From assembly GCF_013087515.1 (NCBI RefSeq), contig NZ_JABFCN010000031.1, positions 54,201 through 118,200 on the forward strand: 64,000 nt of DNA, given 5' to 3'. Position numbers and translations under genes: made by a program. Each line of letters begins with the position of its first letter. The first letter of the stretch is position 1. The DNA is from Rhizobium sophorae (lineage in GTDB: Bacteria; Pseudomonadota; Alphaproteobacteria; Rhizobiales; Rhizobiaceae). Of this stretch, positions 35,847 through 44,981 are shown one piece after another. The notes below the pieces were generated by a model. It was not told the DNA's origin, made no database searches, and saw only the letters and a list, made by a program, of their open reading frames with translations.

Positions 35847-37276
35847 TGCCCGCCAAGCCTTATGACCTCGTGATCCGTCGTGGCCGTGTGGTGCTGCCGG
35901 ATGCGACCAGGCAGATCGATATCGGCGTTCGCGACGGCGTGATTGCGGCGCTCGGGCCGGATCTCCCCGAGGGCAAACATGAAGTCGCGGCCGAGGGGCG
36001 TATCGTTCTGCCCGGCGGCGTCGACAGCCATTGCCACATGGATCAGCAGCCATGGGAAGGGAAGGCGACAGCTGACGATTTCAACACTGGCACGCTGTCG
36101 GCGATGTGCGGTGGCACGACAACTGTGGTGCCTTTCGCCATGCAGATGCGTGGCCAGTCGCTACGCGACATCGTCGAGGATTACCACGAGCGCGCCCGTC
36201 CGAAGGCGCATATCGACTACGGTTTTCACCTGATCGTCGGCGATCCCTCAGCCGAAGTGTTGGGCAACGAAATTCCCCAGCTGATCGCGGAAGGCTGCAC
36301 CTCGATCAAGATCTACCTCACCTATGACGGTTTGAAGCTCGATGACTATGAGGTGCTGAATGTGCTCGACCTTGCCCGCGCGCACGGCGCAATGGTCATG
36401 GTTCATGCGGAAAACGACGCCTGCATTCGCTGGTTGACCGAAAAATTCATTGCCGCGCGCAAGACCGAATTGCGCTACCATGAAAAAGCGCATTCAGCGA
36501 TCGGCGACCGTGAAGCGACCTTCCGGGCGATCAGCCTTTCAGAACTGATCGAGACGCCGATCCTCGTCAGCCACGTCGCTGCGGACGGCGCCGTCGAGGA
36601 GATCCGCCGCGCCAAGGCGCGCGGGCTTCCGATCTACGCCGAAACCTGCCCGCAATATCTCTTTCTTTCGGCTGAGGACATCGACACCCATGATCTCTCT
36701 GGCTCCAAATGCGTCTGCACGCCGCCGCCGCGCGACAAGTCGAACCAGCCTGCAATCTGGGCCGGTATCCTGGACGGAACGCTGGAGGTTTTTTCTTCGG
36801 ATCATTCGCCGTGGCACTATGCGGATAAGATAGCGGGCGGGCCGGGGACGCCCTTTCACCGTATTCCCAATGGCATTCCCGGCGTCGAGACGCGCCTTGC
36901 TTTGCTGTTTTCCGCTGGGGTGAATGGTGGCCTGATCTCGCTGCAGAAATTCGCCGACCTGACGTCCGGCGCGCCGGCACGCCTTTTCGGGCTTGCTCCG
37001 CGCAAGGGGCAGATTGCCGTCGGGGCAGACGCCGATATTGCGATCTGGGATCCGGATCGCAGCGTGACGATTAGCAATTCCCTGCTGCACCACGCCACCG
37101 ACTACACGCCCTACGAGGGGCAGGTGGTCAAGGGCTGGCCCGTCATGACGATCTCGCGCGGCGATATCGTCTGGGACGACGGTAAGATCCTGGCGGAACC
37201 GGGCCGTGGCCAGTTCATCGCCAGAGAGCGGCCTTTCCCGCCGCAGCAGGGACTTTCGAAGGTCCTCGCATCATGA
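35843..37276 (+). CDS. hydA: Dihydropyrimidinase / D-hydantoinase family cyclic amidohydrolase
   Basis: Cytoplasmic binuclear metal hydrolase of 477 residues that opens hydantoin, dihydropyrimidine or similar cyclic ureide rings. The full ligand set is visible: H63-C-H65, the carbamylated Lys (K156 in SIKIYLTYDG), H188 (VHAEN), H244 (VSHVAADGA) and D320 (SSDHSPWH). TADDFNTGTLSAMCGGTTT and GIPGVETRLALLF match the family. ATG 35843 overlaps the MFS stop. The carbamoyl product would normally need a carbamoylase; none is in this operon, though one is encoded at 3491. Confidence 0.9.
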   Translation: MMPAKPYDLVIRRGRVVLPDATRQIDIGVRDGVIAALGPDLPEGKHEVAAEGRIVLPGGVDSHCHMDQQPWEGKATADDFNTGTLSAMCGGTTTVVPFAMQMRGQSLRDIVEDYHERARPKAHIDYGFHLIVGDPSAEVLGNEIPQLIAEGCTSIKIYLTYDGLKLDDYEVLNVLDLARAHGAMVMVHAENDACIRWLTEKFIAARKTELRYHEKAHSAIGDREATFRAISLSELIETPILVSHVAADGAVEEIRRAKARGLPIYAETCPQYLFLSAEDIDTHDLSGSKCVCTPPPRDKSNQPAIWAGILDGTLEVFSSDHSPWHYADKIAGGPGTPFHRIPNGIPGVETRLALLFSAGVNGGLISLQKFADLTSGAPARLFGLAPRKGQIAVGADADIAIWDPDRSVTISNSLLHHATDYTPYEGQVVKGWPVMTISRGDIVWDDGKILAEPGRGQFIARERPFPPQQGLSKVLAS

Positions 37277-38034
37277 CAACGCCGATATCCCGCCTTGAAG
37301 GCAAGGTGATCTTTCTGACGGGCGCAGCAAGCGGCATCGGCGCGGCGATCGCGCGCCGCTGCATCGACGAGAAAGCCTTCGTCATCTGCGCAGACCAATC
37401 GCTCGATGGAGCCAACGCGCTTGCAAAATCTCTCGGTCGGCAGGCGCTGGGCATACAATGCGAGGTTACCGAGAGCGGCTCGGTCAAGCGTGCGGTGGAG
37501 ACCGGCGTTGAACATTTCGGGCGCCTCGATGGCCTCGTGCACAATGCGGCTGCACCCTCGATGGATGGGAGTGTCGTCGACCTTGCCGAGCCGCAATGGC
37601 GGCTGGAAATCGATGTCATCCTGACCGGCGCCTTCCTTGCCAGCAAACATGCGCTTCCGGCCATGATCGAAGGTGGCGGCGGCTCGGTCGTCTTCATTGC
37701 ATCGCAATTCGCTCATGTGGCAACCGGCAAGGCCGTCGCCTACTGCGCCGCAAAGGCCGGTCTCGTGCATCTCGCCAAGGCCATGGCGGTTGACCATGCG
37801 GCTGATGGCATCCGCGTCAACAGCCTTTCGCCCGGGGCCGTCGCCACTCCACGGCTGCTGCAACGGTGGCCGGATCTCGAGGCGGCCAATGCCGGGTTGG
37901 GGCCCGCGCATTTGCTCGGACGCATCGGGCAGCCGGAGGAAATAGCCGCCGCCACCGCCTTTCTATTGTCGTCGGATGCATCCTTCGTCACCGGAACCGA
38001 TCTCCTGGCCGACGGTGGCTACGCGACGCGCTGA
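37273..38034 (+). CDS. Short-chain dehydrogenase/reductase
   Basis: Classical SDR of 253 residues, start overlapping the hydantoinase stop (ATGA). Motifs are TGAASGIG, HNAAAPS in place of the usual NNAG, Ser in IASQFAHV, YCAAK, and FVTGTDLLADGGYATR (Ala replacing Val of VDGG). Catalytic Tyr and Lys are present. It probably acts on a hydroxy or keto intermediate after ring opening. Confidence 0.9.
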   Translation: MTTPISRLEGKVIFLTGAASGIGAAIARRCIDEKAFVICADQSLDGANALAKSLGRQALGIQCEVTESGSVKRAVETGVEHFGRLDGLVHNAAAPSMDGSVVDLAEPQWRLEIDVILTGAFLASKHALPAMIEGGGGSVVFIASQFAHVATGKAVAYCAAKAGLVHLAKAMAVDHAADGIRVNSLSPGAVATPRLLQRWPDLEAANAGLGPAHLLGRIGQPEEIAAATAFLLSSDASFVTGTDLLADGGYATR

Positions 38035-38067
38035 TACCTGTGTTGAAAATCTTTGGATGGATTTGAG

Positions 38068-39105
38068 ATGACCCTTCTCGTTACCGGTGGAACCGGCTTC
38101 GTCATGAGCGTCCTTGCACGGGCATGGCTAGAACGTGATGCCAATGCGCGCGTCGTCATTCTCGATCGCGCCGGCCTGGATGCGGTGGCGGAGCGCTATT
38201 TTGAGCCGGTCCGTGATCGGCTGACGGTGGTCACCGCCGACATCTGCGAGCCCACTCAATGGGAAGCGAGACTCGACAGCCACGATGTCCGCTACGTGGT
38301 GCATGGCGCCACCGTCACCCCCATCTCACGTGGCAGCGCGGCTGAAGCAAAGCGTCAGCCAGAGGCCGAAGACCCGGCCAGGATCGTCGATGTCAATTTC
38401 ATGGGCACGGTGCATATTCTCGAATGGCTGAGAAAGCGTCCCAGCATCCAACGCCTCGTCTTCGTCAGTTCGGGATCGGTCTACCGTCATCACGGGCCGG
38501 ACTGGACGGGCGAACCGCTTCCGGAAGACGGCTATGTTGCACCGCTGACGCTGTACGGCATTTCCAAGTTTGCAGCTGAGATGGTCGTCAACCGCTACGC
38601 CGATCTTTTCGGTCTGTCGGCAGCCTCCGTCCGGCTTGCGTCGGTCTATGGACCGATGGATCGGGTCACCGGCAGCCGCAATTTTCGGCATGTGCCAAAC
38701 CGCGTCGCCCATATGGCGCTTGCCGGGGAAACCGTCCGGCCGAACAGCCTGGAACCTGTCGGCGATTATGTCACCTCGACGGATGTGGCGGATGCGATCA
38801 TCGCGCTGCTTCTCGCAGAGCGCCTCCGTTACCGGCACTACAATATCGGCAGTGGCGAGACCTCGACCATCGGCGACATTATCGGCTGGGCGAAGGAGCG
38901 CGCACCTTCTCTGCAGGTCGAAGTGAGCCCGGCGCAAACCGCCAACATCATCCAGGACATTTCACTGAAAGACGGCATGTGGGGAGCCTACGACATTGCC
39001 CGTATCGCGCGGGACACGGGCTGGCAGCCACGCAGCGCCAGGCAGTCGTTCCACGACTACATGGACTGGATCGTCGAAAACGAAAATCAGAGCGAGGGAA
39101 AGTGA
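38068..39105 (+). CDS. NAD-dependent epimerase/dehydratase family protein
   Basis: Extended SDR of about 345 residues. The cofactor motif is TGGTGFVMS, where Met replaces the third glycine of GxxGxxG. The active-site Ser (FVSSGSVYR) and YGISK pair are present. The C-terminal half has RPNSLEPVGDYVTSTDVADA, the usual substrate-domain link in epimerases. ATG 38068 gives the shortest family-like N-terminus. Its stop overlaps the puuE-like start. In a ureide pathway it may be an epimerase or dehydrogenase of a sugar-like or hydroxy-acid moiety. Confidence 0.85.
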   Translation: MTLLVTGGTGFVMSVLARAWLERDANARVVILDRAGLDAVAERYFEPVRDRLTVVTADICEPTQWEARLDSHDVRYVVHGATVTPISRGSAAEAKRQPEAEDPARIVDVNFMGTVHILEWLRKRPSIQRLVFVSSGSVYRHHGPDWTGEPLPEDGYVAPLTLYGISKFAAEMVVNRYADLFGLSAASVRLASVYGPMDRVTGSRNFRHVPNRVAHMALAGETVRPNSLEPVGDYVTSTDVADAIIALLLAERLRYRHYNIGSGETSTIGDIIGWAKERAPSLQVEVSPAQTANIIQDISLKDGMWGAYDIARIARDTGWQPRSARQSFHDYMDWIVENENQSEGK

Positions 39106-40013
39106 TGAGCGCTGCTGCAAAAGATCAATCGCGTGATTTTGTCGGCTATGGCCCGAACCCACCGGTCATCACCTGGCCAGGTGGCGTGAAGCTGGCGATC
39201 AACCTTGTGCTGAACTATGAGGAGGGCGCCGAATATTCCTGGCTTGAAGACGGGCGAAACGACAACTGGGGCGAATACAATATCCCCAACAGTCCGCCGT
39301 TGCGCGACCTCGGCACCGAAACACATTTCGAATATGGCAGCCGCGCCGGCGTCTGGCGCTTAGCACGACTGCTCGACCGCTGCGACATCCCCGTAACGGT
39401 CTCGGCCTGCGCCGTTGCGCTGGAGAAAAACCCTGCCGTCATCGAGTGGATGAATGCCCGTGGCCACGACCTGCTCGGCCACGGCCTGCGCTGGAGCGAA
39501 TATTCCGGCATGCCGCGCGATGAAGAGGAGCAGCAACTCCACGAAGCCGTCGCCCTCTATCAGAAGTTGACTGGCAAAAGGCCGCTCGGCTGGAATTGCC
39601 GCTCCTTTCCAAGCGTCAACACCCGCGATCTGATCGTCAGGGAAGGCGGCTTCCTTTATTATTCGGACCCCTGCAACGACGATCTTCCGTATTTCCTCGA
39701 TCACGAGGGTACGAAGCTTCTCGTCGTACCCTATTCGAAAACGCTGAACGACAGCCGCTATCTGATCGCGCCGGGCTATAGCAATCCGCGCGACTTTGTC
39801 GAGGATTGCCGATCGGCGATCGACTACATGATCGGCGAAGCGGACGAAACCGGCGGGCGAATGCTGACGATCGGCGTACATGCCCGCTGGATGGGCCAGC
39901 CCAATCGCGCCTCCGGCCTGCGTGACGTTATCGAACACGTCAAGTTGACCCCCGGCGCCGCCTTCATGCGGCGCGAGGACATCGCCCGTTATTGGATCGC
40001 TCATCATGGCTGA
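39105..40013 (+). CDS. puuE: PuuE-type allantoinase (polysaccharide-deacetylase fold)
   Basis: Protein of 302 residues close to the 308-residue PuuE family, which hydrolyses allantoin to allantoate. The N-terminal signature is clear: RDFVGYGPNPPVITWPGG, then INLVLNYEEGAE. Further motifs are RAGVWRLARLLDR, HDLLGHGLRWSEYSG and RPLGWNCRSFPSVNTRDL. PuuE lacks the usual metal triad of NodB enzymes and so does this protein in part. It overlaps the epimerase by 1 base and the thiamine diphosphate enzyme by 8 bases. Allantoin is one candidate substrate; related hydantoins are equally possible because a hydantoinase is encoded nearby. Confidence 0.8.
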   Translation: MSAAAKDQSRDFVGYGPNPPVITWPGGVKLAINLVLNYEEGAEYSWLEDGRNDNWGEYNIPNSPPLRDLGTETHFEYGSRAGVWRLARLLDRCDIPVTVSACAVALEKNPAVIEWMNARGHDLLGHGLRWSEYSGMPRDEEEQQLHEAVALYQKLTGKRPLGWNCRSFPSVNTRDLIVREGGFLYYSDPCNDDLPYFLDHEGTKLLVVPYSKTLNDSRYLIAPGYSNPRDFVEDCRSAIDYMIGEADETGGRMLTIGVHARWMGQPNRASGLRDVIEHVKLTPGAAFMRREDIARYWIAHHG

Positions 40014-41691
40014 CGGCACGCATGCACTGACGGACGGCCATTTGCGTGCAGAGACGATGAGTGGCGCCGAATATATTGCCGGGGTCCTGAAGGAGGAAGG
40101 TGTCAAGCAGATCATCGGCTTTCCGGCGAGCGAGCTTTTTGATGCTTCAGCCGCGCTCGACATTCCGCCGCTGATTGCGCGCACGCAACGCGTCGCCGTC
40201 AACATCGCAGAAGGCTATGCCCGAGCGACAGCCGGCAAGGAGCTTGCCGTTGTCACCGTGCAATATGGTCCGGGTGCCGAAAGTGCATTTGCCGGCATTG
40301 CGCAGGCTTTCAACGACCGTGTGCCGATGCTGTTCCTGCCGACCGGCTACCCCCGCGGATCGGAAGCAGTCGCCCCGAATTTCGAATCCCGCCGCAACTT
40401 CCGGCACATTACCAAATGGTGCGAGGCGGCAACGCAGGTCGATGATCTGCCGAAGCTGATGCATGCGGCGATTTCGCGTGTCAGAAACGGGCCGCCCGCG
40501 CCGGTCCTGCTCGAATTGCCGGTCGATCTGCTTGCCGAAAGGCTTGATGCTCTGCCGACCGATCATCGTCGACCACGCCGTAGCGTACCGCAGGCCGGCG
40601 ACCGTGAGGTGGTCGATCTGGTCGAAAGCCTGCTCGCCGCCAAAAATCCAGTCATTCTCGCGGGGCAGGGGGTGCTGTCAGCATCGGCGACGCCGGAGTT
40701 GGTCGAGCTTGCCGAACTCTTGAACATTCCGGTCATGACGACGCCGAACGGCAAGAGTGCCTTTCCGGAAGATCATCCGCTTGCTCTCGGAACGGCCGGA
40801 CGCGCTCGGCCCGCGACCGTCGACCATTTTCTCGAGGGGGCGGATGTGGTGTTCGCGCTCGGCAGCAGCCTAACGCGCTCCTACTACATCCTGCCGGTCC
40901 CGGACGATAAAACCATTCTGCAGGTCACGCTCGACGAGGCGGATCTCGGCAAGGACTATGCGGTTGCCCAGGGCGTGGTCGCAGACGCCGCCTCGGTCGT
41001 GAAACAGATGATCGCGCTCATCCGCAGCAATTATCTCCCTCTCGGCGAACGTCAGCAGCCGGCAGCAGAAATCGCCGCTATCCGCGCCGTCTTCATGGAG
41101 AAGTGGATGCCGCTGCTGACGTCGGACAGCACGCCGATCTCGCCTTATCGCGTCGTCTGGGAGATCATGCAGGCGATGGATCCGAAGACTTCGATCGTCA
41201 CGCATGATGCCGGCAATCCGCGCGACCAGTTCTGCCCGTTCTACGTGGCAACTACACCCGGCAGCTATATCGGCTGGGGCAAGACGACCCAGCTCGGCAG
41301 TGGCCTTGGGTTTGCGATCGGGGCCAAGCTTGCGCGCCCCGATGCGACGGTCGTCAATCTGATGGGCGAGTCCGCCTTCGGGATGGTCGGCATCGATTTC
41401 GAGACCGCCGTGCGCTGCAATCTGCCTGTCTTGACCATCGTGCTACGCAACAACGTGCTCGGCGGCTATGCGAAAAGTATGCCGATTGCCAGCACGAAGT
41501 ATGGCGCAAATCAGGTGACAGGCAATTACGCGCCGATCGCCGAGGCGCTCGGCGGCCACGGGGAGTGCGTGCGCGACCCGGCACAATTACGCCCCGCATT
41601 GCTGCGCGCCCTCGCCAAGGTCAAGGCTGGGCAGGCAGCCCTCGTCGAGGTCGTCACGCACGAAGAGCCGCGGCTCGCGGGTCTGTGGTAG
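40006..41691 (+). CDS. Thiamine diphosphate-dependent enzyme, acetolactate-synthase fold, with replaced catalytic Glu
   Basis: Cytoplasmic ThDP enzyme of 561 residues with Pyr, central and PP domains. In the Pyr domain, where acetolactate synthases read RHEQ, this protein reads RTQRVAVNIAEGY, so the cofactor-activating Glu is Gln (Q61). In the PP domain the metal-binding GDG is GES (454-456), with the usual NN end 25 residues later (RNN). Glyoxylate carboligase is the known relative lacking this Glu (Val there), and it serves allantoin breakdown. A carboligase or decarboxylase for a ureide-derived 2-oxo acid fits the neighbours; the reaction is not established. The gene overlaps puuE by 8 bases. 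Confidence 0.85.
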   Translation: MADGTHALTDGHLRAETMSGAEYIAGVLKEEGVKQIIGFPASELFDASAALDIPPLIARTQRVAVNIAEGYARATAGKELAVVTVQYGPGAESAFAGIAQAFNDRVPMLFLPTGYPRGSEAVAPNFESRRNFRHITKWCEAATQVDDLPKLMHAAISRVRNGPPAPVLLELPVDLLAERLDALPTDHRRPRRSVPQAGDREVVDLVESLLAAKNPVILAGQGVLSASATPELVELAELLNIPVMTTPNGKSAFPEDHPLALGTAGRARPATVDHFLEGADVVFALGSSLTRSYYILPVPDDKTILQVTLDEADLGKDYAVAQGVVADAASVVKQMIALIRSNYLPLGERQQPAAEIAAIRAVFMEKWMPLLTSDSTPISPYRVVWEIMQAMDPKTSIVTHDAGNPRDQFCPFYVATTPGSYIGWGKTTQLGSGLGFAIGAKLARPDATVVNLMGESAFGMVGIDFETAVRCNLPVLTIVLRNNVLGGYAKSMPIASTKYGANQVTGNYAPIAEALGGHGECVRDPAQLRPALLRALAKVKAGQAALVEVVTHEEPRLAGLW

Positions 41692-41707
41692 GGAGGCGGA
41701 GGTTGAA

Positions 41708-43042
41708 ATGTTCGACACGCTGATTACCGGCGGCATGGTCGTTACTGCAACCGGTCAAAGCCCGGCGGATATCGGCATTCTCGACGGACGCGTCGCGGCC
41801 CTGCGAGCGCCGGGTGAGCCCGCGATGGCGCGCAGCTTCATTGATGCGAGCGGCAAACTCCTGCTGCCCGGCCTGGTCGACGCCCACGTTCATCTGCGCG
41901 AACCGGGGCTGACGCAGAAGGAAGACTTCGAAAGCGGCACGCATGCCGCAGCGCTTGGCGGCGTCACGACCATCCTCGACATGCCGACGGACGATCCGTG
42001 GACGGCAACCGCGCAGCAATTGTCGGATAAGATGGAAAGCGCTGCGGGGCGGATCAGTGTTGATGTCGGTTTTCAAGCAGTAGTTTCGAAGCGCTGTGAC
42101 AGCCTGGAGGACCTGCTTGCCTTGTCGCCTGTTTCTCTTGAACTGTTCACTGCCGACGTACCCGTCGACTACTGTTTCGACAGTCTGGATGCTGTCACTG
42201 AGATGCTGCGCCGGTTGGCAGGCGTCGGGCCGGTGATCGGCGTTTCCCCTGGCGACCAATCGATCATCGAGGGCAGCGCCGGACGTGACCGTGGTGGCGA
42301 TATCCAGGCATTTCTGGCAAGCAGACCGCCGCTCGCCGAAGCCGGGGGTATCGCTCGCGCGGTGTTGGCGGCGGCCGAGACTGGGGCACACGTGCATGTG
42401 CGCCAGGTCAATTCGAAGCTTGGAATCGAGACCTGGCGCCGCCTTCATGGCATGGCGGATGTCACCGTCGAAACGACGCCGCAGAACCTGTTCTTCACCT
42501 CCGGCGAATACGAGATCTCCGGCGCCAGACTCAAGGGATCGCCTCCGTTCCGCAGCCACGACGATGTCGCAGCCCTGCGCAATGCGGTCGCGGAAGGACT
42601 GATCACAATCATGGCCACGGATCACGCGCCGCATAGCCGAGCCGAGAAGTCGGCGACCTATGGATCATTTGCCGACATTCCCGGTGGGATGCCGGGCCTC
42701 CAGACGCTGCTTGCGGTGATGTTGGATCTTGTCGCTGAAAAGCTCATCGCACTTCCGGATCTGGTGCGCATGTGCTCCTATAACCCTGCTCGCCGCTTTG
42801 GGCTCGGGCTCTCGAAAGGATCGATCGCCGTCGGTTGCGATGCAGACATCCTTATTGTCGACATGACCCGTTCCACCGCGATCACGGACGCCGGTCAGCT
42901 TTCGCGTGCAGGCTACACGCCGTTTCACGGCAGACGCACCGCTGGCAAGCTGACGGATGTCCTCCTGCGCGGCGAGTGCATCGTCAAAGACGGAACGCTC
43001 ATTGCTCCCTGCCGCGGTCAAGTTGTCCGCAGCGTTGCCTGA
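41708..43042 (+). CDS. Dihydroorotase/allantoinase-like amidohydrolase with missing metal ligands
   Basis: Cyclic amidohydrolase fold of 444 residues. It keeps H60-V-H62 in LVDAHVHLREPG, a later His pair (AHVHVRQVNS) and the Asp in ATDHAPHS. The normally carbamylated Lys (FKxF) is replaced by Glu (LELF, E145), and the VHAE/VHCE histidine region reads VSPGDQ (Ser at 180). The C-terminal family motif IAVGCDADILIVD is present. The protein should thus bind at most one metal. It follows the ThDP enzyme by 16 bases. It may be an altered hydrolase or a non-catalytic partner of the hydantoinase. Confidence 0.82.
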   Translation: MFDTLITGGMVVTATGQSPADIGILDGRVAALRAPGEPAMARSFIDASGKLLLPGLVDAHVHLREPGLTQKEDFESGTHAAALGGVTTILDMPTDDPWTATAQQLSDKMESAAGRISVDVGFQAVVSKRCDSLEDLLALSPVSLELFTADVPVDYCFDSLDAVTEMLRRLAGVGPVIGVSPGDQSIIEGSAGRDRGGDIQAFLASRPPLAEAGGIARAVLAAAETGAHVHVRQVNSKLGIETWRRLHGMADVTVETTPQNLFFTSGEYEISGARLKGSPPFRSHDDVAALRNAVAEGLITIMATDHAPHSRAEKSATYGSFADIPGGMPGLQTLLAVMLDLVAEKLIALPDLVRMCSYNPARRFGLGLSKGSIAVGCDADILIVDMTRSTAITDAGQLSRAGYTPFHGRRTAGKLTDVLLRGECIVKDGTLIAPCRGQVVRSVA

Positions 43043-43052
43043 AGGAACTCCC

Positions 43053-43826
43053 ATGCCTCTGCTTGACAGAAAAGTTGCAATTGTTACTGGCGCCAGTTCA
43101 GGTCTCGGCCGTGCGATTGCGCTGCGCTACGCGGAAGAAGGCGCGACCGTTGTGATTGCCGATGTCTCGGAGGCGCCGATCGAGGGAGGCGATACCACGC
43201 TTGCCCGCATTATGGCTGCAGGGGGAACGGGCCTGTTCATCAAGACCGACATCTCCAACTGGGCGGATGTCGATTCACTCGTCACGCAAACGGTGAAAGA
43301 GTTCGGTCGGCTCGACATCATGGTCAACAATGCTGCGATCTACACCTCGACCAATCTTCTCGAAACCTCTCCGCAACAATGGGACCGGGTGATGTCGGTC
43401 AACGTCACCGGTTTCTTCTATTGCTGCAAGCGCGCGGCTGAGCAGTTCCTGACGCAGGAGCCTGAGGGCGAGGCACGAGGGCGGATCATCAATATTTCCT
43501 CCCAGCACGGCATGCTGGCTTGCCCAGGTGATTTTCCCTATGGCGTCAGCAAGGGGGCGATCGTGCAGATGACCCGACAGATCGCCGTCGACCACGCCGC
43601 CAATATGATCCTCTGCAACGCGATCGCGCCGGGGAAGATCATCACCGGCAAGCCAGGTGTTGCCAATGATCCCGACGCGCTCGACTATTCGCGTCGGCGC
43701 ACGCCGTGGCCGCGCCTCGGCGAACCGCGCGACGTCGCGGGGGCCGCCCTTTTCCTCGCCAGCGAGATGGCGAGCTACATCACCGGCGTCAACCTGATGG
43801 TCGACGGTGGCTGGATGGCCGGCTGA
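43053..43826 (+). CDS. Short-chain dehydrogenase/reductase
   Basis: Classical SDR of 257 residues, 10 bases after the amidohydrolase, with GAAGGAAC before ATG 43053. Motifs: TGASSGLG, NNAAIYTS, ISSQHGML, YGVSK, and the C-terminal ITGVNLMVDGGWMAG. All catalytic residues are present. Its C-terminus resembles that of the SDR remnant at 27463, hinting that the remnant is a lost paralogue. Confidence 0.9.
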   Translation: MPLLDRKVAIVTGASSGLGRAIALRYAEEGATVVIADVSEAPIEGGDTTLARIMAAGGTGLFIKTDISNWADVDSLVTQTVKEFGRLDIMVNNAAIYTSTNLLETSPQQWDRVMSVNVTGFFYCCKRAAEQFLTQEPEGEARGRIINISSQHGMLACPGDFPYGVSKGAIVQMTRQIAVDHAANMILCNAIAPGKIITGKPGVANDPDALDYSRRRTPWPRLGEPRDVAGAALFLASEMASYITGVNLMVDGGWMAG

Positions 43827-43871
43827 TCGGGTGCTGAACAAAAATCGACAACAACGGAAAGGAAGCAGACG

Positions 43872-44657
43872 ATGGATCTGGGATTGAAAGGCAAGATAGC
43901 CCTCGTGCTGGGGGCCGGCGGGGGGCTTGGCGGGGCGATCGCAAAAACGCTTGCCGCTGAAGGCGCGCAGATCGCGGTTGCCGACATCAACAAGGAAGCG
44001 GCCGAAAAGACGGTTGCCGACATTCGCACGGCCGGTGGCTCGGCGATGGCACTGGAATGGGACCTTGCCGAGCTCGGGGTGATCGAGCCCAATCTCGCTG
44101 CCATCGAAAAGCAGCTCGGTTCGGTTGATGTGCTCGTCAACATCACCGGCGGCCCGCCGCCGACACTGGTGTCCGGTCAGAGCGCCGATAGCTGGCGTAA
44201 ATATTTCGACAGCATGGTGCTGTCGGTCATCGCCATCAGCGATGCCGTTCTTCCCAAGATGCGCGAAAAGAAGTGGGGCCGCATCATCACCTCGACGTCG
44301 TCTGGTGTCGTGGCGCCCATTCCCAACCTCGGACTTTCGAATTCGCTGCGCATGTCGCTTCTCGGCTGGTCGAAAACGTTGGCGGGCGAGGTCGGTCGTG
44401 ATGGCGTGACCGTCAATATCGTCTTGCCAGGCCGTGTCGCCACGCAGCGTATCACTTTCCTCGACGAACAGAAGGCGAAGCGCGAAGGAAAGGCCGTCGA
44501 AGAGGTTTCAGCGGCAAGCACTGCATCGATCCCCGTCGGGCGCTACGGCCAACCGCAGGAATATGCCGACGTTGTCGCGTTCATGGCAAGCAGCCGCGCC
44601 TCCTATCTGACCGGATCGGTGATCCGCGTGGACGGGGGTCTAATCTCGAGCGTGTGA
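43872..44657 (+). CDS. Divergent SDR-fold protein lacking the Tyr-x-x-x-Lys pair
   Basis: SDR-fold protein of 261 residues, last gene of the operon. The cofactor motif is VLGAGGGLGG and the NNAG position reads VNITGG. The catalytic Ser region (STSSGVV) is present, but where YxxxK should be the sequence is GLSNSLRMSLLGW, giving Ser or Leu for Tyr and Arg for Lys. The C-terminal LTGSVIRVDGGLI is normal. Such proteins are commonly annotated as SDR oxidoreductases, but classical hydride-transfer catalysis is doubtful. GGAAAGGAAG lies 8 bases before ATG 43872. Confidence 0.85.
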   Translation: MDLGLKGKIALVLGAGGGLGGAIAKTLAAEGAQIAVADINKEAAEKTVADIRTAGGSAMALEWDLAELGVIEPNLAAIEKQLGSVDVLVNITGGPPPTLVSGQSADSWRKYFDSMVLSVIAISDAVLPKMREKKWGRIITSTSSGVVAPIPNLGLSNSLRMSLLGWSKTLAGEVGRDGVTVNIVLPGRVATQRITFLDEQKAKREGKAVEEVSAASTASIPVGRYGQPQEYADVVAFMASSRASYLTGSVIRVDGGLISSV

Positions 44658-44981
44658 TTGCGCCCTGCCTTCAATTTCTTTTGGAAAACAGGACTTTCAC
44701 TGAAATTTCGACTGCCTTAACTGCGAGAAGAAGCCATCGGTTGGCCAGCGATGTTTGCTATGGCTTTAACTCGCAGTCATGGGGCGGAGCCATCGAATTT
44801 CCAATGGACAGGCGCGGCATGGGAACAGCGTCAGGTAGGAGAGTCTTTTCCGGCCCCGAGGTCTCGGTTCGGTCTAAACGACATTCCTCGGAAATCTTCG
44901 CGATGGTTTCTATGTCCTTTAAAACCGTAATAAGACGCGGCTTGATGGCGACATTCGCGAACGCCACCACCCGCATGCGGG
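44658..44981. other. Intergenic region between convergent operons
   Basis: About 320 bases between the SDR operon (plus) and the aldo/keto reductase (minus). Open frames on both strands show no family motif. No T-rich terminator hairpin or repeat was found. Confidence 0.5.

Noticed and set aside
35843..37276. Possibility that the hydantoinase is as degenerate as the amidohydrolase at 41708
   Set aside because: All four His, the Lys and the Asp of the binuclear site are present in order.
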